DNA of 64,000 nucleotides from Syngnathus acus (Eukaryota > Chordata > Actinopteri > Syngnathiformes > Syngnathidae), in assembly GCF_901709675.1 (NCBI RefSeq), contig NC_051096.1, forward strand, positions 2,879,001 through 2,943,000. The letters are read 5' to 3'. The notes under the pieces are model-generated. The model saw only the letters and a list, made by a program, of their open reading frames with translations, was not told the origin of the DNA and ran no database searches. The translations under genes were made by a program, and so were the position numbers. Numbering within the stretch: position 1 is the stretch's first letter; each line of letters starts with the position of its first letter. This document shows, in pieces, positions 1 through 15,109 of the stretch.

Positions 1-2250
1 ACGCTTTCGGAACTATCATAAACCACACAAATTAGAGGCTACACTCTTATCACCAAACCTAAAATGGGATGTTGGGTCATCTGATGGAAGCTTCGGTCCA
101 TAATAATGATGAGCGGGAGCTTGCCTGGAGAGAAAATGTCAAGTGAATAAGTTCAAAATCAAGGTCTCTCGTCTCAGACTTGACAAACACACACCGGTGT
201 TATATGCGATTTTGTTTTTAAAACATTAAGCAGAGAGAGAGAACGGCTCCTTCCTCAATTGGCTCCGTTTCAGGAATTCAAGGAGGAATAGAAGACGGCT
301 TACCGGGAAGCGAGTGGCCCTCTGTGAAGTTCAGAAACGTTACTTGTTAAGAGTTGTAGTTTGAGCACGATTAGTAATGGCTGGAGTAATACACTACCTG
401 TCTCAAACACTTGGGTCATTTTCTGGAAAGATTAAAAAAAAAAAAAAAAACATTCAATGTCAGAGCTTTTAAACAGAATGCAGAGTAAGCCATTAACCTC
501 GGTGCCAAACCTTCTGGTGCTCTTTCGAGAATATGTGACGCTTGAACTCGGCAAATATTTTGTATTTTGTGAAGCACACCTAGAACAAAAGCAACACAAA
601 AGTCAAGGTTGAAGTAATTGTAAATCAGGACGTTGCTCACACGTTTGCCTGTTTTGTGATGTTTTCACCGATTGGCGACCACAATCCATTGGCCGAGGTT
701 GAACTTGACTGCCCTTGCGCCGGTTTGTGGACCCCGTGGAGGCTGTTTTGTGGTGTTCTTTGGTATTGAGGGGGGCTGGTTGGCTGCTGTTCATTTTTTT
801 CCCCCTTTTATGTACCCGCTCTGTGGTATGAATACTGCTGGGGCCTGAATTTCCCCACCCCCGGGGATCAATAAATCTTCAATCAAGTTATCCCAAATTC
901 ACTCATTATTGTGTTAGATAGCGTGGCAAGAAAGGCCGCTTAGGAAAAGAAGGTCTAAGTTTCATCGGTCCCCACGAAAACAAAACTCCGCCGTCCGAAA
1001 TGACTATATAACCTGTCAATCAGCCAAAGAGGACCAAAACAGAAACCGTACCCCAACTGTTTCGGTAAAAGTGCTTGAGCAACGATCTTTTTTGTGGCTT
1101 GTAAATTGAACAGCAAAAAAAGTGTCAACATACAATTCCTTATTGGAGGTGGTTGTTCGGATTCTGTTCACGGGAAAACATCCCAAGATCTGGGCTCTTG
1201 ACGATTGGCCAAATCGCATAAAAATAACCAATCAAACATACAGTTGGGCCTCCTCCATTATCTTAGGTTGCTGGCTGATCACTATCATCAGCTAAAAAAA
1301 AACCTCAAAGCCTTGGAGAAGGGGGGTAGCCGGTACCATATTGGAAACTGTTAATAAAGCTCGCAAAATGGTTATATGGCTAAAGCGTACATTCTTGTAA
1401 CAATATATATATTCCTTTAAAACACAATGGCACATTCTTGGTCCCTAAATTCTTGTGTGTTAGTTCCTAAAAGATCTTGCTGGTCTCCTCCGTCAAAACA
1501 TGAAGGCTGCGAACATTATTTACTGGTAAATGTCATACAAAGTTTAAAGTACATTACATACACGCCTGGCCTGAGTTAGGATGGAATAAAACACTTTAAA
1601 TCGAGTCTCAAAGCACCCTTAAGATACAAAGGCACAAAAGAAAGCAAAGTAACAAACTTTAGCATATTTAAAGGGACGAGTAGAGCATAGGAGAAAAGTG
1701 ACAAAGTCTCCACGTACATGGCAAACGGGCATTTTAAATCAAACGGTAAAAAGGGAACACGTACATAAAAGGACAAGTCGCACACAATACATAGCAAAAA
1801 TGATGGACGAATAAGTTGCCCATCACCCACCCCCTTAGAAAATGTATTTTGTATTAAATACATAGGTAAATATCAAATATATGTAATTATTCTAACACTT
1901 ACCTGGCATACGAGACCATCGCACCATTTGCTCGCTTCAAAGTACATTTCGAAAAACGAAGCCATTTAAATAATGTTCAAACTTAAACTTCCGTTGTGAG
2001 TCGAGTAACGGTGGAAGGTAAAAGTAAGAAGTCAAAGATGTTCCAATGAGCTGTGAAAATGAAAAATAAAACTGTAACCAGTCCGTCTTTTATTACAATG
2101 TATCATCTTTTCAGTAAAAACACGTGTGGGTCTAATTTATATAGGAGCAAGCTGTGCCACGCCTCCTCCACCTCAGGGCTTCGTACTGATTGGTCAAAAG
2201 GATATAGGGGTGGGGCGTTGATATGTGGTCCTTTTATTGGTTAATTCATC
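1..2250. other. gene-free flank, no coding exon recognised
   Basis: I see no exon with recognisable protein similarity on either strand. The sequence is AT-rich with short simple runs. Around 838-880 there is a CCTGAATTTCCCC...GGGGATCAATAAA motif, which resembles the 3' end of common fish retroposons, so a short degraded retroposon tail is likely there. Nothing else can be supported. Confidence 0.5.
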
Positions 2251-3156
2251 TTTGTGACGTCATGTCTTAAATGCCTGCGTAATAAACGCAAATAAAGAAC
2301 ATGCAACAAACTAAATATAAAATGAGTAATAACAAAAGTAATAATTGAATAATAAAAAACAAAATAAAGGATACAAAAAGACACGGTTAGTCTCCCTGAC
2401 ATTTTATTTGTCCAACAATTCTTTTTCAACACACTGATACATTTGAGCACTATTATGACCTTTTTTGTAATTGGAGTTTTCTGGTAATATGTCATCCTTG
2501 TAATATTACAACTTCTTTCAAAAAGACACTTTTTGTCCTCAGATTTTGTGTTTATTCTAGTGACATTATGACTTTGTTCTTGAAATATAAAAGACAAACC
2601 AACAAAACACACAAGTCATCAGTCATTGCACCAATTGCATGATTGGTTCAAGTGGGCCCAAAAGGGCGGGGGGGGCTCAGAACCTAACACTTACCAATTG
2701 TCATACATACACGTAAGACACACTAATAATAAAAGTAGACGAGTTTAAAACAAAACATTGAAACTCCGATGACAAATGATTAATGGAGTGATATGATTGG
2801 CTCTTTCGCCGCACGGTACCAACTCGTTTCAGGACTAAAATTGTTCTTATAGACTAGAGCCAAGTAGGTACTTGCATTGTAAAATAGAGGCAATGACACA
2901 CATACAACACAAGCACTCACACACACACTCACAAACACACTGACGCACTTTTTGTAAACAAAACAAACTAAACGTAGAACCAACAGTTACAGTATTTGTC
3001 AGAGGACATTCTTTTCGTGAATTTCGTACGGCCTTCAGGACCTTAAAACGATCCCGGATCGAGAAAGCTTCTTCACCCTGACGTAAAATCTCACAATTGA
3101 GATGACACTCGACCCTCCCCGAAACCCTTGGGCTTCCCCGCCGCCTGCGAGTCCCA
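2251..3156 (-). other. fkbp9: probable 3' flank / 3'UTR of fkbp9
   Basis: This stretch lies directly downstream of the fkbp9 stop codon on the minus strand and holds no coding exon. A minus-strand AATAAA (TTTATT at 2403-2408) is a possible polyadenylation signal; the real 3' end cannot be fixed from sequence alone. A CA/CACACT-rich simple repeat lies around 2895-2945. Confidence 0.4.
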
Positions 3157-6100
3157 TCATAGCTCGTCATGCGAGGCGGCTTCGTCGGCTTTGAGCTTGA
3201 ATTCGGCAGCGGTGATTTTACCGTCGCTGTCGCGGTCCTGGTTATTGAACATGTTGTCGATGATGCGCTGCGGGTCGAAACCGGGCGCCAGGCGACCTCT
3301 GCCTTCCTTCACCTGCCGCAGGATGTAGTCGCTGAACTGCGAGACAAAAGATTAATCAGCGGATGCAAAACGACCGCTTCCAAATACGACGGCCATCTTT
3401 GGGTGACGTACCTCGGCCGGTTCCACCTGCTCGTTCTTGTCCGTATCCATTTCGGTGAAGAGGTCGCCGCTCACCTCCTCGTTCCAGATAAACATGTAGC
3501 CTTCAGGGAGTCCGTCCTCCATTTCCATCAACTCGATATCGAAGACAAGAACCGCGCTGCCCGGAACCTCGTCAACTAGAAGCATGTTAGCACTTAGCTT
3601 TAGCATCCGTGCTGAATTGGCAATCTGTAGACGCACTGGGTGCTTTGTGCGTGAAACTCACTAACTCCGTCTTCTCCGTAGCCGAGGTGCGGCGGGACGA
3701 CGAGGTGTCTCCGCTCGCCCACGCACATTCCCAACATTCCTTCCTCCATCCCGGGCACCACCTGGTTGGCGCCCAATACGATGTTGTACGTCTTCCCGTA
3801 GTTGTGCCTTCCATCACAGACAGAGAGAGACATGTGTCAAGTAACGTGGAGGCTAGATGGTACAGATGCATTAAATGTGTATTAAGTTGAGTAAGGACAA
3901 AGGGTTAGGCTGCGATCCCATGCTAAATCGAGCAACAGGATGTAGCTGGAATATGAAAACAGGATGAAGCTACAACGGCATCCCTGAGAAAATGTCAGTT
4001 GCCTGAGAAGAAGTCACCCCGACCCAAGAGGTCTTTTTAACCAAATTCGTATTTTTGGAACGAGGTCAATTGATCACTCGACCTATTCCACCGAAATAGC
4101 ATTTTACACCTTTTGTGTCCTTTTTCCCTCTTTTTACTATTTTATGAGTTTTGAGTCGTAAGAACTTCGAGACCACATGATTTCGCTTTAATGAGAATGT
4201 GAGTGGAATTATTGTTGTTCGAACAATTGAGAATTGTAATTCTTTTTCTTACTGATTCATTACATTTCTACTTTATAATCACTTAATTTGATTAATGATT
4301 ATTTTGTGCTTTAATTCTTTGGATTAAATTTCTACTTTAGGATCACTTAATTCAATTCGTGATTATTTTGCGCTCCAATTCTTTGGATTAAATCTCTACT
4401 TTATAATCACTTAATTCAATTAATGATTATTTTGTGCTTTAATTCTTTGGATTAAATTTCTACCGAATCACTCACGTGGAGTCGAGGGGGCTTCCATCCA
4501 TGAGCGTGGCGTTGTAGTGATACTTGACAAAATCGCCTTTCTTGGTCAGCTTGTCGCAAGTGTCCGGCTTGCTCGTGACCGTCACGACGGCGCCGTCCGA
4601 CGGGTTGTGGAAGTCGATGATGTGGACGTCGAAGACCAGCACTGCCGAGCCGGGGATCTTGGAGCCGGTGCCCTCTTCGCCGTAGGCCAAGTGTGGCGGG
4701 ATGGTGATGGTGCGCCGCTCACCCATGCACACGCCGATCAGTCCCTCGTCCATGCCGGCGATCACGTAGCCGCGACCCACGTAGGTGTCGTACGTGCGGT
4801 TGCGAGAGTAGCTGCAAAAACGAAATAATTCATTAAAATACCTTGACTGAAAATATCGGAACCCTTACAGGAGATTTTTATAGTCTGTGCTTATTTTATT
4901 GTTTGCTTCAAACCATCCGAGCAAGCAATTCTGCTCCACTGCTCATCCTTGCCACACGCTGCCATCTTGTGGCTGTCCGGGGGAAGTGCACCCCACACAG
5001 CTTCTCACCTGGAGTCAAAGAAGGTTCCGTCGAGGAGGCTTCCGTTGTAGTGGTAGCGCACAAAGTCTCCTTCCACCGACTTCCGGGGGCATGGGTCAGG
5101 CACTTGCTGGTTGCTAATGGTGATGGTGTCGCTGGGGTTGTGCAGATCCAGCAGGACCACGTCAAACACCAGGGACGCCTGACCCGGGATGTCGCTACCT
5201 GATGGACAACAACTTGGATGTGACTTTCACAGAAATACGGAGAACAAAATTTTTAGGGGTGCCGCCGCACTGACCGTCTCCGTTCTCGCCGTATCCGAGC
5301 GCCGGCGGCATGGTGATGATGCGCCTCTCGCCCAGACACATCCCAAGCAAGCCCTGATCCATGCCGGAGATCAGCCAGCCGATGCCCACGTAGGTGTTGT
5401 ACGTCCGCATGCGGGTGTGGCTACCGGGAAAATTTCGGTTTTGTCACATTTTCGTGACGCTTTTTGTGGTCGAACGATCCGATTTACCTGGAGTCAAAAA
5501 GCGTCCCGTCCAGCAGCGTGCCATTGTAGTGGTAGCGCACGTAGTCGGACACCTCCACCTTGCGGGCGCAGATGGCGGGAGTGTGGTAGGTGTTGATCTG
5601 CACGCCATCCTCGGGGTTCCACACATCCAGCAGCAGCACGTCAAAATGGAGGATGGCGTCCGCCGGGATGATCTCGCCTGAAACACACATACGGATGTGA
5701 AACATACGAACTACATGATACCACGTGCATATTGAACACACCGTATCCCTTCTTTCCGTAGGCGAGGTGCGGCGGGATTTTAACCAGCCGTCTCTCGTTG
5801 ACGCACATGCCCACCAGAGCTTTGTCCATCCCTTGGATCAGCTGACCCTTCCCCACAAATACATTGTAGGTGCTGCCACGGTCGTAACTGCAACACAAAA
5901 TGACATTTGTCGATATTATGACGATACAAAGCGAACAGAACTTGAACCACTTTTGTTCAAATTAAGCAAACTACAAAAAGGGCATTCAATTCATTTAAGT
6001 TCAATTAAAGAGGGAGTCAATTTGGTCTCTAGTACTGGATGGACCTGAGCCTGGACATGCCAAAGTGGGCCTGAACGGCTTTCTGTTCAAATATTTAAAA

Positions 6101-6530
6101 TGACCATTCAGTAAGTGCTTTCAATAAAAGTAGTATATAGTGCATATTCTGCCCTTATTTCCCTTTTAAGTACTATTTGGGTTCTTTTTTAGCATGTGAG
6201 CCCCCACCCAGCACAGCTCAGAAATGTTGCCTGCGTGGCTCTCTGGTACCAACCCACAAGCCGAAAGAAATTCTCACGGTGTACGAACTGCGCGTGCGTG
6301 CAGGCTCACCTGGAGTCAAACTTTTTGCCGTCCGGGAACATTCCGTTGTAATGGTACCGGACGTAATCCCCAACTTTGACGGCGCGCGCGCACTTCTCTG
6401 GAACGAAAGTCTTTTCAATCACGATGTCGTCTAACGGAGCCAGGGGCGCGCTGCAGGCGGCCAGCGCCACCAGAATCCCCAAACATCCGAACCCGTTAAC
6501 GCCTGGTTGCATTTTGTTGAAAATGTGCAT
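3157..6530 (-). CDS. fkbp9: FKBP9-type ER peptidyl-prolyl isomerase, four FKBP domains plus EF-hands
   Basis: ER-lumen peptidyl-prolyl cis-trans isomerase of the FKBP9/FKBP10 group, expected to act on folding procollagen and other secretory clients. Exons (minus): 6530-6310, 5887-5742, 5677-5488, 5420-5275, 5198-5009, 4811-4476, 3807-3662, 3575-3412, 3336-3157. They sum to 1719 nt, 572 aa (human FKBP9 is about 570). The order is a signal peptide, four FKBP modules each with a YHYN-type strand and a PPHLAYG/PPALGYG-like segment, then [10 protein letters not shown], a degenerate EF-hand (DTDKNEQVE), a good EF-hand ([13 protein letters not shown]) and a C-terminal HDEL retrieval signal. HDEL and the GYMFIW segment favour FKBP9 over FKBP10 (which ends HEEL). 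A second in-frame Met at 6512 is an equally good start. It is divergent from crtap, 924 bp away. Confidence 0.87.
4264..4463. repeat. 64-bp minisatellite, about 3 copies, in an fkbp9 intron
   Basis: Units starting at 4264, 4328 and 4392, with a partial fourth at 4456, repeat with an exact 64-bp period. Each contains TTTCTACTTT...ATCACTTAATT...GATTATTTTG...CTTTGGATTAA. The array ends within about 12 bases of the donor of the preceding fkbp9 exon (exon end 4476). Confidence 0.9.
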
Positions 6531-7454
6531 CGACTTTGAGGAGATGGCAAAAACTTCCTGATGATGTCCTTCTTTCCTTGCTTCCTTCCCCGGGTGGTTT
6601 CCTAGCTGTCTGCGCAGAGTTGGACCGAAAGTTCTGCCTTACCGGTCCCTGCTGTGAAGAAACGCAGTCAAGTTAAACGTCACCAGCACAACATCCGGTT
6701 TAGCAGCCAAACTAAAAGCCTAGATTATCATGTCTAACAGCTTTCTGCGGATGACGACGTATTAAAATTAATAGATTGGCATAAAGTGGTTCTATCATGA
6801 TTCAGACACGTATTAAAAACCCGCGCTTAAGACCCTTTAGTTACGTTTTATTCTGACTACTTTTATTTTTAGCCTTGCTTTATCTACGCGAGCTTGACAA
6901 ATCCCCCAGGCGTTAATGGGCGAGCCTTTTTTTCGGGGTACACGTATCGCACATGCGCAGTAGATCCTCGGCAAAGTGTCAACGTGGTAGGGGTCTCCAC
7001 GTACCCACGCACGTACCTAGAAGTACTTCCGGATTTACGTCGCTATTTGCTAAACTTTACTACAGCGCAATTGTTTTGTAAGTGGAAAATGGCGTCTTTA
7101 GATGCTTTCGCCCGTGACAAAGTAAGTTCTGGGGTAGTTATGGAACTTTTGGAACGGAAATGAATTGGTACCAAGGTCGCTACGTGGCAGTGGGAGGGAC
7201 AAAAATGTGGTTTCACCCTGGTTCTGCTTAGCAATAACATGTCCGCCTTTTTTTAGACGGTAACTTTGTGCAAAATTTTAGTAATAACGCCATGTTGTGT
7301 TTGGTTCTTGATTTTCTCACATAACGATAAAAAAATAGTGAAAAGTTGTGATTTTGGGAGGAGTAGCTCCAGCAGCCTTGACTCTTCTTCCTCTGGGGGC
7401 GGAGAGATTCGGTCCGGCTACGTGTAACCGAGTCGGCCCTCCCAAATAAACAAC
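6531..7454. promoter_or_regulatory. shared fkbp9/crtap divergent promoter region
   Basis: These 924 bp separate the start codons of two divergently transcribed genes. An ACTTCCGG ETS-type site followed by TTACGTC lies near 7024-7040, typical of TATA-less vertebrate promoters. No TATA box was identified with confidence. A candidate orphan first exon (7089-7121) lies inside and is listed separately. Confidence 0.5.
7089..7121 (+). other. candidate orphan first coding exon (MASLDAFARDK)
   Basis: An ATG in good context (aaaATGg) opens 11 codons ending AAA, followed at once by a consensus donor GTAAGT at 7122, phase 0. An ETS-like site sits about 60 bp upstream, as expected for a real transcription start. 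I could not join it to any downstream exon in the window; crtap starts with its own signal peptide 330 bp downstream. It may be an alternative 5' exon, a relic or chance. Confidence 0.3.
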
Positions 7455-9732
7455 ATGGCACCCTCAGTGCTGTTGCTTCTGGTGCTCCTCTTCGGCTTCG
7501 GTTCGGTCCACTGCCAGTACGAGAAGTACAGCTTCAGAAGCTTCCCTAGGAGCGAACTCATGCCGCTGGAGTCGGCCTACAAATACGCGCTGGACCAGTA
7601 CTCTGATGAGAAATGGGGGGACGCGGTGGAGTACCTGGAGGTGTCCCTGCGCCTCTACCGGCTGCTGCGGGACAGCGAAGCTTTCTGTAACCTCAACTGC
7701 AGCTCGGCGCGCCGGGAAGATGAGAACAAATTCGCAGAGTTCCCTGAGTTGCGAGCCTTTGCAAATGTTCTCCTGAGGGCCCAATGTCTGAAGCGATGCA
7801 AGCAGGGGCTGCCCGCCTTCAGGCAATCCATGCCCAGCCGGGACACCATGGATGAGTTTGAGAGAAGGGATCCCTACCGGTACTTGCAGTACGCTTACTT
7901 CAAGGTGAGACCAATTGAGGGCTGAAACAATATTGTTTTGATTGTCTCCTAGAGGTGAAACACTTTTGGGGGTGATGGAGTACAAGGTACTTTAATTTGT
8001 CTGGAAAGTTTGCATTCTCTTAGACTAGTCTGTCCTCCTCCCACATTCCAAAAACATTCAATTAATTTGCTTATTAAGAACATTTAAAAGGGCGTGGATC
8101 ATTAAACCTAATGATGCAATTATGTTGTTATGACAGATGTTTTCATGTTAAAAATGTCCACCTACTTTGGTGTTCATCTGTGGGCCCTAATTTTGTTCTA
8201 ATTTGGGAAATATGGTTTTGTTTTCAATCAGAGCGACAGGCTGGCCAAGGCCGTGTCGGCCGCTCACACCTTCCTTCTCAAGCACCCCAACGATGAGATG
8301 ATGCAGAAGAACATGGCCTATTACAAGAGCCTGCCGGGGGCCGAGGAGCACCTTAAAGACCTGGAGACCAAATCCTACGAGGTATCACCCTGATGCTTGA
8401 ACTTGACCAGCAGCCTTTCCTCACAAACGTTTATATATATTATTATTATTATTTTTTTTTTTAAAGATGCTGTTTGTTCGCGCCGTGCGGGCATACAACG
8501 GCGAGAACTTCCGAACGTCCGTGTCTGACATGGAGCTGGCCTTGCGAGACTTCTTTAAGGTCTACGACGAGTGCCTCGCCGCCTCTGAGGGTCCTCGGGA
8601 CATCAAGGATTTCAAAGACTTCTACCCTAACATCGCCGGTAAGTAATTTGAAGACATCTATCCTCGCCTTGAGCTGTCCCAATACTTTTGATGCTTCATT
8701 CTTCTTGTTTTCTCCAGACCACTACGCGGAAGTGCTGGAGAGAAAGGTGCAATGTGAGAGCGACCTGACTCCAGTGGTGGGGGGATTTGTGGTGGACAAG
8801 TTTGTGGCCACCATGTACCACTACCTACAGTTTGCCTACTACAAGCGTGAGTTGCTCATCTTGGTCCGGACGCTTCAAGTTCTGCTCCGTGACGTCGGTG
8901 CGTCCATTTTGCGCCCGCAGTGAAGGATCTGAAGAACGCCGTGCCGTGCGCCACCAGCTACCTGCTCTTCGACCCCACCGACGAGGTGATGAAGAACAAT
9001 GTGGTCTACTATAAGTTCCATAAGGACAAGTGGCAGCTCACCGACGAAGACTTCCAACCCAGAGCGGTCCGTCACACACTCACGACGACAATAATTGCAA
9101 CGTTGATGACGTCATGTGTTGTGTAGGAGGCGCTGCGCTACTACAATCAGACCACCATGCAGAATGAGATGGTGGACTTCGCCAGAAAGCGTCTTGCCAG
9201 CGATGATGAGGTGACTTTTTGGTTTTAATACTTGCGAGGTTGCAATGTAAAAAGTGTCCACCAGGTCGCAGCAAATCTCAGCTCACGTCAAACCAGCCAT
9301 CAATAAATACAGTCGTGATTTATTCATTTAATAATTTAAAAAATATTTATGAATATTATATAATTTATAAATAAAAGTTTTATAATAAATTATCACTTAA
9401 GTATTATTTTTATATAAATTATATAATTTATAAATAAAATAGTTTCATAATAAATTATCACTTAAGTATTATTTTTAACTGTGATATGTTTTTGTTAACA
9501 TCAAATCCACAGTAAATTAAAATAATGATAATTAAAATATCACTAGCTATTTTTAATAGATAATACAGTAAAAAAAAATTCATATTTTTATAATTTTATT
9601 TTAATTTTTTTACTGCTTGATATAAATGTCCTCTATTATTTATACAAACATTTCCTGAATCTAATTGACTTTATGTTTGTGTGTTGTCCGCAGGGTGAGG
9701 TGGTGGAATTCATAGATGAGTTTCTGGATTAG
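7455..9732 (+). CDS. crtap: cartilage-associated protein (CRTAP)
   Basis: Non-catalytic helper of the ER prolyl 3-hydroxylase complex (with P3H1 and cyclophilin B in vertebrates) that modifies collagen chains. Exons: 7455-7904, 8232-8381, 8467-8638, 8718-8846, 8921-9066, 9127-9210, 9694-9732; total 1170 nt, 389 aa (human 401). The signal peptide is [20 protein letters not shown]. Diagnostic segments are [12 protein letters not shown] near the mature N-terminus, [44 protein letters not shown] and the acidic end [15 protein letters not shown]. Paired cysteines of the TPR-like repeats are present and the P3H dioxygenase domain is absent, as in CRTAP and P3H4. The C-terminus and TFLLKHP segment fit CRTAP rather than P3H4. 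Exon 3 starts right after a T-rich acceptor. It is convergent with susd5. Confidence 0.96.
9296..9660. repeat. AT-rich imperfect tandem repeat in the last crtap intron
   Basis: Very AT-rich intron sequence in which the block ATAATAAATTATCACTTAAG plus TATTATTTTT occurs twice (around 9380-9415 and 9447-9477). It holds no coding signal. Confidence 0.7.
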
Positions 9733-9897
9733 CAAAAATTCACCCTGAAAGCAAAAGCATTTATTTATTGAAATTTGTTGTTACAAAAGAATCTTTTCCA
9801 GCCTCATTTTATTATATGGTGGGTGGGGTGGGGGGGTGGATGACATTTTTATACTTGCTCTTACTTGAATGAATGGCTCCGCTGTGAATCGGTTGAC

Positions 9898-9903
9898 AAT
9901 AAA
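9898..9903 (+). terminator. crtap: crtap polyadenylation signal AATAAA
   Basis: AATAAA lies 166 bp after the crtap stop in a plausible 3'UTR context. The rest of 9733-10759 holds only the converging 3' ends of crtap and susd5, with a poly-C run near 10290-10310. A minus-strand AATAAA (TTTATT at 10212-10217) could serve susd5. Confidence 0.7.
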
Positions 9904-10759
9904 AGCCGTTGCCGAAACATCCGAGGTGTCTTCAATGAGCCCCAAAAAAAGCGACGGATGCGCAGTTTACATCGTCGTCATCACAAAGACGATTAGCTGT
10001 GAGGGCGGCTGCAGTCCGAGCGAGCACACACGCACGTGTTGAATCGTGTTTGAACATCGAGTCTCGGTGCAGTTTGTCACACGCACCCGTTAAAATGTCC
10101 ACAGTGGAAAATTCCCTCCCAAGTGAGCGTGTTTTGTCCTTTCTCATTTTTTTGGGTGACGCTTTGAAAAACAGTATGATGTAATAAAGCAGACTTTTAC
10201 GTTTCCGGGAGTTTATTCAAGCCAACGGGACACAAAGACGCCATCTTAAAAACGCAGCTGATTTATGATGAAAATGACGTCCGTCTTGCACCCCCCCCCC
10301 CACCCCCACCCCAATTTCCAGAAATAAACGCCGTACACTTTTTGACCTCAGCGATCGAATTGACAACGTCATGTCCACGATTGCACACATCATACCGTGA
10401 GTAATAATCACACCAACAAGTAAATATCATTTGTTACATTCATCATCACGACGGCAAATTGCGATATTTCATTACCGACTACGTGTCAGTCATTTCAGTC
10501 GGCTAATCGGTAATTCTACGACTGCTCGACACTCCGCTTGAAAGCGAAGTCGTAAAGCACAGGGGGGAAAAAAATAGACGCGCGTGGCAAACATAGCAAC
10601 AGCAAGAAAACAACAAAAGCGGGCAAAATACCACAATGTGCAAAAGCCTCCTTGGAGGTCACGACCTCAGTCCGTAGAAACATTTTGACGCGGCCCTCCT
10701 CTGTTGTGGTTTTTAAATCGTGGTCCGACTTGTCTCTTAATACCGCCCCTCCCCCTCCC

Positions 10760-15109
<4,350 letters not shown>

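Noticed and set aside
3157-6530. identification as FKBP10
   Set aside because: C-terminal HDEL rather than HEEL and the GYMFIWN segment fit FKBP9. The head-to-head position with a CRTAP-family gene had first suggested FKBP10.
7455-9732. identification as P3H4 (SC65)
   Set aside because: [17 protein letters not shown] and the DDEGEVVE C-terminus are CRTAP-type, and the long acidic P3H4 tail is absent.
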